64,000 nucleotides of DNA from Salipiger mucosus DSM 16094 (lineage in GTDB: Bacteria; Pseudomonadota; Alphaproteobacteria; Rhodobacterales; Rhodobacteraceae): the NCBI RefSeq assembly GCF_000442255.1, contig NZ_KE557279.1, positions 113,030 through 177,029 of the forward strand. Direction: 5' to 3'. A program made the translations under genes and the position numbers. Below, piece after piece: positions 8,279-16,323 of this stretch. Position 1 is the first letter of the stretch. Each line of letters begins with the position of its first letter. The notes below the pieces were generated by a model. That model was not told the origin of the DNA. It searched no databases and was given only the letters and a program-made list of their open reading frames with translations.

Positions 8279-9400
8279 ATGGCGGCCGAGGGCGTCTTCT
8301 TCGACACCGGCCCGCTGCGCGACGGCACGCATTTCGCCGACCCCGAAGAGGTGATCTCGGCCCACCGCCCCGAGGAGGTGCCGGGCGCCTTCGATGCGGT
8401 CGAGCGGGCCATGTCGCGCGGGCGCTGGCTGGCGGGCTACGCCAGCTACGAGCTGGGCTATGCCCTCGACCCCAAGCTCGCGCCGCTGATGCCGCCCGAC
8501 CGCGCGCTGCCGCTGATGCAGTTCGGCGTCTTCGAAAGGCCGCAGCCCGGCCGCCCGGCCGCGCCCGAGGATGCGGCCAGCCTCTCGGCCCCGCAGCCGC
8601 TCTGGGATGCCGCGCGCTACGCGCGGGCCTTCGAGCGCGTGCACGACTTCATCGGCGCCGGTGACATCTACCAGGCGAACCTGACCTTCCCCATGTGCGC
8701 CCGCTACGAGGGCGACGTCACGGCGCTTTACGCCCGGCTCGCGCGGCGCCAGCCTGTGCCGCACGGCGCGCTGGTGCGACTGGGCGAGGTCGCGCTGCTG
8801 TCGCGCTCGCCCGAGCTGTTCTTCTCGCTCGACGCCGAGGGCCTGCTGACCACGAAACCGATGAAGGGCACCGCCCCGCGCGGCGCCACGCCCCAGGCGG
8901 ACCGGGCCGAGGCGGATGGCCTGAAGCTCTCGGCCAAGAACCGGGCCGAGAACCTGATGATCGTCGACTTGCTGCGCAACGACATGAGCCGGGTGAGCGA
9001 GGTCGGCAGTGTCCGCGTGCCCGAGCTCTTCTCGGTCGAAAGCTACACCACGCTGCACCAGATGACCTCGCGCATCACCTCGCAGATCCGGGCGGGCACG
9101 ACCTTTGGCGACCTCTTCAGGGCGCTCTTCCCCTGCGGCTCGATCACCGGCGCGCCCAAGATCCGCGCGATGGAGATCCTGCACGATCTCGAGTACGGGC
9201 CCCGCGGCGCCTATTGCGGCACGGTGGGATGGATCGCTCCCGACCGATCGATGAGCTTCAACGTGGCCATCCGCACCCTGACCTGCCATCCGGACGGCCG
9301 GGCCGAGCTGAGCGTCGGCGGCGGCATCGTTCACGACAGCCGGGCCGACGCGGAATACGCCGAGGCGCTGCTCAAGGCTCGCTACGCCGAGCTTGACTGA
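8279..9400 (+). CDS. pabB: Aminodeoxychorismate synthase component I
   Basis: The 373-residue enzyme is the short alphaproteobacterial form of PabB. It aminates chorismate to 4-amino-4-deoxychorismate on the way to p-aminobenzoate and folate. The C-terminal chorismate-binding domain is clear: YQANLTFP, SRSPELFF, TKPMKGTAPRG with the catalytic Lys, KNRAENLMIVDLLRNDMSR and CGSITGAPKIRAMEIL. The usual partner pabC (a class IV aminotransferase) is not next to it here; a convergent LysR gene follows. Confidence 0.92.
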   Translation: MAAEGVFFDTGPLRDGTHFADPEEVISAHRPEEVPGAFDAVERAMSRGRWLAGYASYELGYALDPKLAPLMPPDRALPLMQFGVFERPQPGRPAAPEDAASLSAPQPLWDAARYARAFERVHDFIGAGDIYQANLTFPMCARYEGDVTALYARLARRQPVPHGALVRLGEVALLSRSPELFFSLDAEGLLTTKPMKGTAPRGATPQADRAEADGLKLSAKNRAENLMIVDLLRNDMSRVSEVGSVRVPELFSVESYTTLHQMTSRITSQIRAGTTFGDLFRALFPCGSITGAPKIRAMEILHDLEYGPRGAYCGTVGWIAPDRSMSFNVAIRTLTCHPDGRAELSVGGGIVHDSRADAEYAEALLKARYAELD

Positions 9401-9450
9401 CCCGCTTCGGTCGGCAGACAGACCTGCCGCAGGCGCGTCCTCTCGGCCGC

Positions 9451-10362
9451 CTAGGGCGCTTCGGCGGGCGCACCTGAGCCGGTCTCGGCGATTGCGCCGG
9501 CCTCCTTGATGAGCGCCTGCAAGACGGGCGTGAAGGGCTCCTGATGCAGCGTGATCAGGCCCACGGTGGGCACCGGACCGCCATCGCGGATCGGCACCAC
9601 CGCCAGGTCCTGCCCGGTCGCAAGGAACCGGGCCAGGTCGTCTGGCAGGATCGTGACGTAGCCGCCGTGCACCACGTTCGAGACCAGCACGATGGTCGAG
9701 TTCGATTCCACCACCGGCTGCGGCTCGACCCCCGCGGCCATGAAGCCGCGGTTGATGATCCGCCGGTTCTGCATGTCCGGCGTCAGCAGGCACAGCCGCT
9801 GGCTGGCAAGGTCCGCCCAGCTCGCGGTCTTGCGCCCGGCGAGCGGATGGTCCGCCGGGCAGAGCGCGGAGTAGAGCTCGCGGTGCAACGGCGTGGCGGC
9901 CACCCGGCCAAGCGGCTCGTTGTCGAGGTAGGTGAGACCCGCGTCGACGTCGAGGTTCTCGAGCAGGTCGAGAATGTCGGCCGAGGAGCGCGAGAGCACG
10001 GTGAAATTCACGTTTGGATGCGCCTTGGTAAAGCGCGCCGTGAGACGCGCCGCCCAGGTCAGCGCCGTCGGGATCACCGCGAGGCGCAGGTGCCCCGAGA
10101 GCCCCGCATGAGAGGCCCGCATCTCGTCGCGCAGGCGCCGCGTGTCGCCGACGATCCGTCGTGCCCAGATCAGCGCCCGCTGCCCCTCGGGCGTCAGTCC
10201 ACCAAAGCGCGATCCGCGCTGCACCAGCTTGACGCCGAGCTGTTCCTCGAGTTGCCGGATGCCGGTCGAGAGCGTCGGCTGCGCGATGTTCAGACGTTCG
10301 GCCGCGCGGCCGAAATGCTGCTCCTTGGCCAGCGCGAGGAACATCTCGAGCTTGCCGATCAT
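9451..10362 (-). CDS. LysR family transcriptional regulator
   Basis: The 303-residue regulator has an N-terminal winged helix (AKEQHFGRAAERLNIAQPTL) and a C-terminal effector-binding domain. The sequence recalls the LysR genes that sit before fds-type formate dehydrogenase operons in related bacteria, but no such operon is in the window, so I do not name it. It is convergent with pabB. An inverted repeat lies 23-46 bases upstream of the start and fits autoregulation. Confidence 0.9.
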   Translation of the reverse strand: MIGKLEMFLALAKEQHFGRAAERLNIAQPTLSTGIRQLEEQLGVKLVQRGSRFGGLTPEGQRALIWARRIVGDTRRLRDEMRASHAGLSGHLRLAVIPTALTWAARLTARFTKAHPNVNFTVLSRSSADILDLLENLDVDAGLTYLDNEPLGRVAATPLHRELYSALCPADHPLAGRKTASWADLASQRLCLLTPDMQNRRIINRGFMAAGVEPQPVVESNSTIVLVSNVVHGGYVTILPDDLARFLATGQDLAVVPIRDGGPVPTVGLITLHQEPFTPVLQALIKEAGAIAETGSGAPAEAP

Positions 10363-10384
10363 TGCACCCAGCTTTCACCGCATC

Positions 10385-10408
10385 CATTCATGATAGGTAT
10401 CTTGAATG
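10385..10408 (-). promoter_or_regulatory. Inverted repeat upstream of LysR gene
   Basis: CATTCA (10385-10390) and TGAATG (10403-10408) form 6-base arms around a 12-base spacer, between the end of opgC and the LysR start. Size and AT-rich spacing fit a LysR-type autoregulatory box. A weak 3' hairpin for opgC is the alternative. Confidence 0.4.
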
Positions 10409-10436
10409 AACGCCACGCCCCGCGCAACGCCGCCGG

Positions 10437-11671
10437 TCAGGCCTCGGCCGCGACTCCGCCCGGGCGCGGCGCGGCGGCCGCGGGCGCTGCCGTCTCGTGC
10501 GGCTCCTTGCGACGGCGCTTGCCGTCGAGCAGCGCCGCCAGCAGGAGCGACAGCGCGACCGCGATCGGCGGCAGCACCCAGCCGAGCCAGCGCGCATCGG
10601 GCTCCACGTCCATCAGGATCTGGCAGGCCAGCGCAAGGATCGTCCCCGTGGCGAAGACCGCGAGTCCCTGCCGGCCCAGCAGCCGGAAGGGCGCCGCGAA
10701 CCGATGCGCGGAGGCGCGGCGCACCGCGGGCAGGCAGGACAGGACATAGGCCAGCGCCAGCGCGTGCAGCAGACGCGGCGCACCGAGGTAGGACTTGGTG
10801 TGCGTGATGAGGTTGTCCGGCACGCCCCAGCTGCCGAGCACCCACATCTTGTGGTTCATCCATGCGCCCATGCCCGGCACGTGGCGCCAGGCCAGCACGA
10901 GGATCAGGAACCCCGCCGCCAGCGCGAAGCCCGCCCGCGACACCGGCACCAACCGCTCGCCGCGCCTGTGGCTTACGCCCACCATGAGGCCCAACACGAA
11001 GATCATCTGCCAGGTGACCGGGCTGAAGAACCAGCCGCCTCCGCCGGGACTGTTGGGCACGTTCCAGCGCGCCCACCCCCGGCGAACCAGACCAGCGTGG
11101 CCGCCCCCAGCACGAACCAGGGCGCCCGAAGCCCCGCGCGGAGCACGAAGGGCGTCACCAGCAGCAGCACGATGTAGGTCGGCAGGATATTCACGTAGCC
11201 CACCTGGTAGGTCAGAGCCGCCAACCCGGGAAACGCCGCGAGGGGCGTCTCGAACATCCGCGAGATGTTGTGCTGTTCGATCAGGTCGGGCTGGACGAAG
11301 AGCTGGGCGGCACCCGCGAACATGGCCAGCGCCCAGAGCGTCATGAAGAGCTGCACCAGGTAGAGCGTCCAGGCCCGCCGCCAGATCGGCCCGCCGGCAG
11401 CGCCGATACTGCCGCGTCCGTCGCGCCAGCGCTCGATATTGCCGGAATAGGCGATGCCCGCGGCGATGCCCGACATCAGGAAAAAGCCCTCGGCCGCATC
11501 CGAGAAGCCGAAGTTGCGGATGGTCAGCGCCTCGTATGGATTGCCCGGGATGTGATCCACGAGGATCATCAGCAGGGCGATCCCGCGGAAGACATCGATC
11601 CGGGGGTCCCGCTCGCGCGCGGGCGGAGCGGCCCCCGGAAAGGCGACGAGCTTCTTGTCAGACGGCCGCAT
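10437..11671 (-). pseudogene. opgC: OpgC, succinyl/acyltransferase for periplasmic glucans, interrupted by a frameshift
   Basis: OpgC is the polytopic membrane protein that succinylates osmoregulated periplasmic glucans. The first frame starts at 11671, overlapping opgH by 14 bases, with RDPRIDVFRGIALLMILVDH and several membrane segments; it is the clear OpgC N-terminus. Near 11076-11080, in a run of five C, the homology moves to another frame (WNVPNSPGGGGWFFSPVTWQ onward), which ends at 10437. Adding one base at this run restores a 411-residue protein, so one base is missing, by mutation or by assembly error. Without repair the product stops at about residue 222. It is the last gene of the opg operon. 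Confidence 0.85.
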
Positions 11672-13448
11672 CGGCCGCCCCGTGATCAGGGGCCGGCACG
11701 TCGCTGTCAGTTGCGGGCCTCCACCGCGCAAGCTCGGTGCGATAGGCACGGATGACCGGACCCGGGGCCTGCTCCTGCGGCACGACGAAGAGCCCGGGGG
11801 CCAGCGGCTGCGAGGTCGCCGAGATCAGCAGCGGCGCCAGCATCATCGGCACTCCCACCGGCAACAGCCAGAGCGCCAGCACCGGCGCGAGCCAGGCGGT
11901 CAGCCCCAGCAGGACCGCACCCCAGAGCGCGATCCACCGGCCGGCCTGCCAGCCCTCGGCCAGGCTCAGACGACCTTCGCCGCGCTGGTTGGCGGGCCAG
12001 CCTCCGTCGCGGCCCGAGAAGACCTCGAGCACGGCGCGGGACTGGTACATCAGCATCAGCGGCGCGATGACCGAGGTCAGCAGGATCTCGGCGATCACCG
12101 AACCGGCCGCGCGAAGCGCGCCGCCGAAGCCCCGGACCCGGCCGCCGGCAATGGCGCCGGCCAGCACCGAGAGCTTGGGCAGAAGCAGCAGACCGCCAAC
12201 GCCTGCCCCCAGTGCGATGATCTCGCGGGTGCGGTCGTCGGGAAAGACCGGGAAAAGCTGGGCGGGCTGCGGGAAGTAGTCGGGCGGCGTCGCGGTCACC
12301 GTCGCCACGACCGAGGCCAGCAGGAAAGCGCCCCAGAGCAGCGAGACCAGATAGGCGAGGATGCCCTGCACGAAGACCACGCGGCTCCAGCCATGCAGGC
12401 CGGGCGCGGTCAGCAGGCGCATGTGCTGCAGGTTGCCCTGGCACCAGCGCCGGTCGCGGCGCGCGAAGGCGGTGATGTTGTCGGGACCTTCCTCGTAGGA
12501 GCCGCCGATGGTCTCGTCGAGCGTCACGCGCCAGCCTCCGCGCGCCAGCAGCGCCGCCTCGACGTAGTCGTGGCTGAGGATCGTGCCGCCGAAGGGCGGG
12601 CGGCCGGCCAGTTCCGGCAGGCCGCAGCAGCGCGCCAGCGCCCGTGTGCGCACGATGGCGTTGTGGCCCCAGTATGGCCCGGTGCGGCCCTGCAGGCGGG
12701 CCAGTCCGCGTGCGAAGATGGGCGAATGGAAGGCCGCCGCGAATTGAAGGGCACGGCCGAAGAGCGAATGCGCCCCGGTGATCTGCGGCAGGGTCTGCAG
12801 CAGCCCTAGGTCGGGCTCGGCCTGCATCCGCGCGATCATCGTGCGGATGGTTTCGCCCTCCATGAGGCTGTCGGCGTCGAGCGTCACCGCGAACTCGTAG
12901 GCACCGCCCGAGTTGCGGATGAAATCCTCGATGTTGCCGGCCTTGCGGCCGCGACTGTCCTCGCGGTTGCGGTAGAAGATGCGCCCTGCCCCGCCGGTGC
13001 GTTCGAGCAGCACGGCGAAAGCCGCCTGCTCCCGCGCGATCGCGGATGCGTCCTTGGTGTCCGACAGGACGGCGATGTCGACATCGAGCCCTGCGGCCCG
13101 CAGCGAGCCGTCCATGGCGCTCACGCGGGCAAAGGCCGCGACCGGGTCCTCGTTGCAGATCGGCAGCAGGACAACGGTCGGCGGGTGCGGGTGGGCCAGC
13201 TCGGGACGCACCGGCGCCTCGCGCCTGGGCGGCAGCCCGAGAAAGGCCTGCACCGCGCCCCAGGCCAACCAGGCGGTCGTGATGAAGATCAGCGCGGTGC
13301 GCAGGGCATCCCAGGCAGCAAAGCCGTCCTCGGCCGACACCTGCGCGAGGATCACCGAGGCGCCGGCCGCGGCAAGTGCCGCGAAGGCCAGCGCGCCGAC
13401 GCGGCGCAGCCGGGTCGGACCGTCGGCCATGAGCGGGGTGTCAGGCAT
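11658..13448 (-). CDS. opgH: OpgH, periplasmic glucan glucosyltransferase (MdoH)
   Basis: The 596-residue inner-membrane glycosyltransferase family 2 enzyme makes the beta-1,2-glucan backbone from UDP-glucose and passes it across the membrane. Visible are LLPICNEDP, LSDTKD, VTLDADSLM, GHNAIVRT, SHDYVEAALL and RRDRRWCQGN, which supply the acidic residues and the R-W substrate motif. Two membrane helices precede the catalytic domain and several follow it. The start ATG overlaps the stop of the preceding small gene (ATGCCTGA) and has AGAAGG upstream. The N-terminus lacks the long cytoplasmic extension of enteric MdoH; part of it may be carried by the small gene. Confidence 0.92.
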   Translation of the reverse strand: MPDTPLMADGPTRLRRVGALAFAALAAAGASVILAQVSAEDGFAAWDALRTALIFITTAWLAWGAVQAFLGLPPRREAPVRPELAHPHPPTVVLLPICNEDPVAAFARVSAMDGSLRAAGLDVDIAVLSDTKDASAIAREQAAFAVLLERTGGAGRIFYRNREDSRGRKAGNIEDFIRNSGGAYEFAVTLDADSLMEGETIRTMIARMQAEPDLGLLQTLPQITGAHSLFGRALQFAAAFHSPIFARGLARLQGRTGPYWGHNAIVRTRALARCCGLPELAGRPPFGGTILSHDYVEAALLARGGWRVTLDETIGGSYEEGPDNITAFARRDRRWCQGNLQHMRLLTAPGLHGWSRVVFVQGILAYLVSLLWGAFLLASVVATVTATPPDYFPQPAQLFPVFPDDRTREIIALGAGVGGLLLLPKLSVLAGAIAGGRVRGFGGALRAAGSVIAEILLTSVIAPLMLMYQSRAVLEVFSGRDGGWPANQRGEGRLSLAEGWQAGRWIALWGAVLLGLTAWLAPVLALWLLPVGVPMMLAPLLISATSQPLAPGLFVVPQEQAPGPVIRAYRTELARWRPATDSDVPAPDHGAADAAV

Positions 13449-13614
13449 GACCGGCCTTCTGCGTCATGCCGAGCAGGCGGCGCAGGCCGGTCGGTTCCAG
13501 CCGGCGTTCAAGCGTCTGGGGCGGCATTGCCAGCGGTGCCGTGGGCGGCGACCAGTCGTGATCGTCTTGCCGTACTGCCGCGTCTTCGCGGTTGATCGTG
13601 TCGAGGTCCTTCAT
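13441..13614 (-). CDS. Small protein between opgG and opgH (OpgI position)
   Basis: The 57-residue reading frame starts in an ATGA overlap with the stop of opgG and ends in an 8-base overlap with opgH, so it is tightly coupled on both sides. It has no membrane segment. A proline-rich stretch, SPPTAPLAMPPQTLERR, resembles the N-terminal tails of some MdoH proteins as I remember them. In Rhodobacter sphaeroides the operon is opgGIHC and opgI is reported as required for backbone synthesis. Order alone makes this the candidate counterpart. The alternative is that it is the true N-terminus of opgH cut off by a frameshift. Confidence 0.6.
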   Translation of the reverse strand: MKDLDTINREDAAVRQDDHDWSPPTAPLAMPPQTLERRLEPTGLRRLLGMTQKAGHA

Positions 13615-15206
13615 TGCGCCATCCATTGATAGAGCCAGGTTTCCGACAGGCGGTGCGAACCGTCCATGAGCGTCGCCCGGAGTTCCACTGTGGCGCCCGG
13701 TTCGGCCGCCACTTCGATCACCAGCCGCCAGACGTCGGAACCGTCGATGCGCGAAAGCACCGCCTCGGCCAGTTCACCTCCATTGGCTGTCACGGTAGGT
13801 GCAACGTCGGACGGGGAGGCAAGTTCCGCCAGCGCGCCACCTTCGAAATCGACGACGAATTTTTGCCGACCGTTGTCGCCCTCGACCCCTGCGATGCCGC
13901 CTTTTCCGGCAAGCGTGCGCAGAACCCGGGCAGTTTTCGGACGGCCGCCCGGAGGCGCCATGCCCCAGTGCAGGCGGTAGTCGAATTCCAGGGCGTCACC
14001 GGCCTCGACGGCCTGCTCGGGCACCCAGAAGGCGACGATGTTGTCGTTCGTCTCGATGTCGGTCGGGATCTCGATGAGCCGGACGCTGCCGCGTCCCCAG
14101 TCGCCCACCGGCTCGACCACCAGCGAGGGTCGGCGTTCGTAATGCGCGCCCGCGTCGAGGTAGGCGTCGAACCCGCGCGAACGCTGCACGAGGCCGAAGG
14201 CCTCGGGCCCCCTGGCGGCGAGATAGGAATTGGAAAGGCGCGAGGGGTTGTTCAGCGGCCGCGCCGCCGCCTGCCCCTCGCTGCGCAGGATCAGGTGATC
14301 GCTGTCGTGCACCCGGGCGCGGTAGTCGTGGAACCTGTCCCCGTCCTTGGGGCTGAAGAGATACATCGAGGTCAGAGGCGCCACGCCGAGCTGCTGCACC
14401 GCCTCGCGGAAGAAGAGCCGCGCGGTGACATCGATCCGGGTCGTCTCGCCCGGGGTCACGACGAACCGGTAGGCCCCGGTGACGGAGGGGCTCTCGAGCG
14501 AGGCATAGAGCACGACGTGCTCGGCGTCCGGCGCCGGCCGCTCGACCCAGAAGGCACTGAAGCGGGGGAATTCCTCGTCGCCGCCGGTGGCGGTGTTGAC
14601 CGCCAGCCCGCGCGCGCTGAGCCCGTAGACGTTGTCCTTGCCGAGGGCACGGAAATAGCTCGCGCCGAGGAACGAGACGACCTCGTCGAAGCGCTCGGGG
14701 GTGTTCAGAGGAGCATTCAGGCGAAAGCCGGCGATCCCCGGCAGGTCGGTGTCGGCGTCCACCTCGCCCTCGAGCGGGCCATCGTAACGGAAGTCCGAAG
14801 TCGTGAAGCTCACAGGGCGCGCCACGCCGTCGACGACCTCGTTCAGCGTCACGGGCTCGGGAAAGAGCCAGCCCAGGTGATAGGCATGCAGGCGGAACGG
14901 CGCATCGGGTCCGTTCCAGGGACCGTGGTCGTTGCGGAAGCGGATGTGCCGGTAGGCGTCGTAGTCCAGCTCGGGAAGCGGGAGTTCGGGCTGCTCGGGC
15001 GCGGCGTATGGCTCCTTGCTCAGCTCGCGCATCCGCTCGGTCAGCATGGCGAAGGAAAAGCGCGCACCCTCGTCGTCCGCCTGCGCGGCCGCCGGACGCA
15101 CCCCGGCCACGAGGCATGCCGCCCCTGCCGCCGCGCCGAGTGCCTCCCGCCGGGTCAACCCGGCCGGTTGCACCGGGCCTGTATCCTCTGCGTCGCGTCG
15201 CGCCAT
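13611..15206 (-). CDS. opgG: OpgG, periplasmic glucan biosynthesis protein (MdoG/MdoD family)
   Basis: The 531-residue periplasmic protein is needed for elongation or branching of osmoregulated glucans. I chose the ATG at 15206 because GGCAGGAGAG lies just upstream; earlier in-frame starts have no such site. The N-terminus has a twin-arginine signal, TRREALG then AAAGAACLVAG, with cleavage near AAAQA. Family blocks YDAYRHIRFR, FNDHGPW-like DHGPWNG, YHLGWLFPEPV, LTSMYLFSPKDG and FDYRLHWG are visible. It is the first gene of the operon; the 260-base gap to the divergent SDR gene holds its promoter, which I cannot place. Confidence 0.92.
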   Translation of the reverse strand: MARRDAEDTGPVQPAGLTRREALGAAAGAACLVAGVRPAAAQADDEGARFSFAMLTERMRELSKEPYAAPEQPELPLPELDYDAYRHIRFRNDHGPWNGPDAPFRLHAYHLGWLFPEPVTLNEVVDGVARPVSFTTSDFRYDGPLEGEVDADTDLPGIAGFRLNAPLNTPERFDEVVSFLGASYFRALGKDNVYGLSARGLAVNTATGGDEEFPRFSAFWVERPAPDAEHVVLYASLESPSVTGAYRFVVTPGETTRIDVTARLFFREAVQQLGVAPLTSMYLFSPKDGDRFHDYRARVHDSDHLILRSEGQAAARPLNNPSRLSNSYLAARGPEAFGLVQRSRGFDAYLDAGAHYERRPSLVVEPVGDWGRGSVRLIEIPTDIETNDNIVAFWVPEQAVEAGDALEFDYRLHWGMAPPGGRPKTARVLRTLAGKGGIAGVEGDNGRQKFVVDFEGGALAELASPSDVAPTVTANGGELAEAVLSRIDGSDVWRLVIEVAAEPGATVELRATLMDGSHRLSETWLYQWMAQ

Positions 15207-15466
15207 GCGTGATCTCTCCTGCCTGTGTCTCGGGCGTGTGACCCAGATAATTGGTGATGCGCGGCCTTTGGCAATCATCCGGCCTCTTCGACAGGCGAGA
15301 TTCCGCCCCGCGGCTATCGTTTTGCGCGAAACATTGCGGGTTGGCCGCCGGCCGGCCCGCACCGGGCAATTTTCCGCGGAACCTTTCGGCGGCACGCTGC
15401 GCGCTTGTGTCCCCGAGCTGTGCCGATAAGGTCGGATCGCCGCGCGATGGAGGAGGAGCAAGGCTC

Positions 15467-16168
15467 ATGACCACGGACATGGGACGACAGGAGACGCCGC
15501 GGGCGCTGGTGACCGGCTGCAGCTCGGGAATCGGTCTGGAAATCACGCGGCGACTGCTGCGCGATGGCTGGCAGGTCACGGGGCTGAGCCGCCGCGCGCC
15601 CGACATCGAGGACCCGGGCCTCACTTTCGTTCCCGTGGACCTCTCCGACCCCGAGGCGACCGAAGCGGCGCTCGCCTCGGTCGGGCCAATGCGGGCCGTT
15701 GTGCATGCCGCGGGACTGCTGCGCGTGGGCGGGCACGAGAGCCTAGACCGCGACGAGGGCGCACGCATGTGGCGCCTGCACGTCGATGTGGCCGCGCAGC
15801 TGGTCTCGGCCCTGGCGCCCGGGATGGCCGATGGCGGCCGCTTCGTTCTGGTCGGCTCGCGTGTCGCTGCAGGTGCCGCCGGCCGGTCGCTCTATGCCGC
15901 GTCGAAATCGGCGCTGGTCGGCTTTGCCCGCTCGGTGGCCGCCGAACTGGCGCCGCGCGGGATCACCGTCAACATCGTCGCCCCCGGCGCCACCGACACG
16001 CCGATGCTGCACGATCCGGCGCGTGCGGGCTCGGCCCCGCGCAAGCCCCCGATGGGCCGCCTCGTCAAACCCGCAGAGGTTGCCGGCACGGCCGTCTTCC
16101 TGCTGAGTGATGACGCCGCCAGCATCACCGGGCAGCAGATCGTGCTTTGCGGGGGCGGCTCGCTCTGA
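15467..16168 (+). CDS. SDR family NAD(P)-dependent oxidoreductase
   Basis: The 233-residue classical short-chain dehydrogenase has the cofactor loop VTGCSSGIG near residue 15, NAG replaced by HAAG, and the catalytic YAASK with its Ser in VGSRVAAG. The C-terminal GQQIVLCGGGSL is typical. AGGAGGAG precedes the chosen ATG. Substrate is unknown. It stands alone, divergent from opgG and convergent with the TRAP operon, so context adds little. Confidence 0.88.
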   Translation: MTTDMGRQETPRALVTGCSSGIGLEITRRLLRDGWQVTGLSRRAPDIEDPGLTFVPVDLSDPEATEAALASVGPMRAVVHAAGLLRVGGHESLDRDEGARMWRLHVDVAAQLVSALAPGMADGGRFVLVGSRVAAGAAGRSLYAASKSALVGFARSVAAELAPRGITVNIVAPGATDTPMLHDPARAGSAPRKPPMGRLVKPAEVAGTAVFLLSDDAASITGQQIVLCGGGSL

Positions 16169-16190
16169 GCCGCCGCCCACTGGTCTCCGG

Positions 16191-16313
16191 TCAGGAGATG
16201 GGGTTCGCGAGGCCGAACATCAGTCCGACGATCACCGCCACGATGACCAGCCCCAGGACCCAGGGCCAGGCGCCGTAGCCGTCGATATCCTCGCGCGTGT
16301 CGCGTCCGATCAT
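16191..16313 (-). CDS. 40-residue single-pass membrane protein at the end of the TRAP operon
   Basis: A short frame begins 10 bases after the stop of the fused TRAP permease, with the Shine-Dalgarno AGGAG overlapping that stop. The product has a polar N-terminus (MIGRDTREDIDGYG), then WPWVLGLVIVAVIVGLMFGL as one membrane helix, and ends NPIS. Strong start site, coupling and a clear helix argue that it is translated. I do not recognise a family. It may be a small subunit or stabiliser of the TRAP permease. Confidence 0.6.
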   Translation of the reverse strand: MIGRDTREDIDGYGAWPWVLGLVIVAVIVGLMFGLANPIS

Positions 16314-16323
16314 GATCTCGCTC

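Noticed and set aside
9451-10362. LysR gene as regulator of the opg operon
   Set aside because: It lies downstream of opgC in the same direction, and the only box-like repeat is at its own promoter, far from the opgG promoter.
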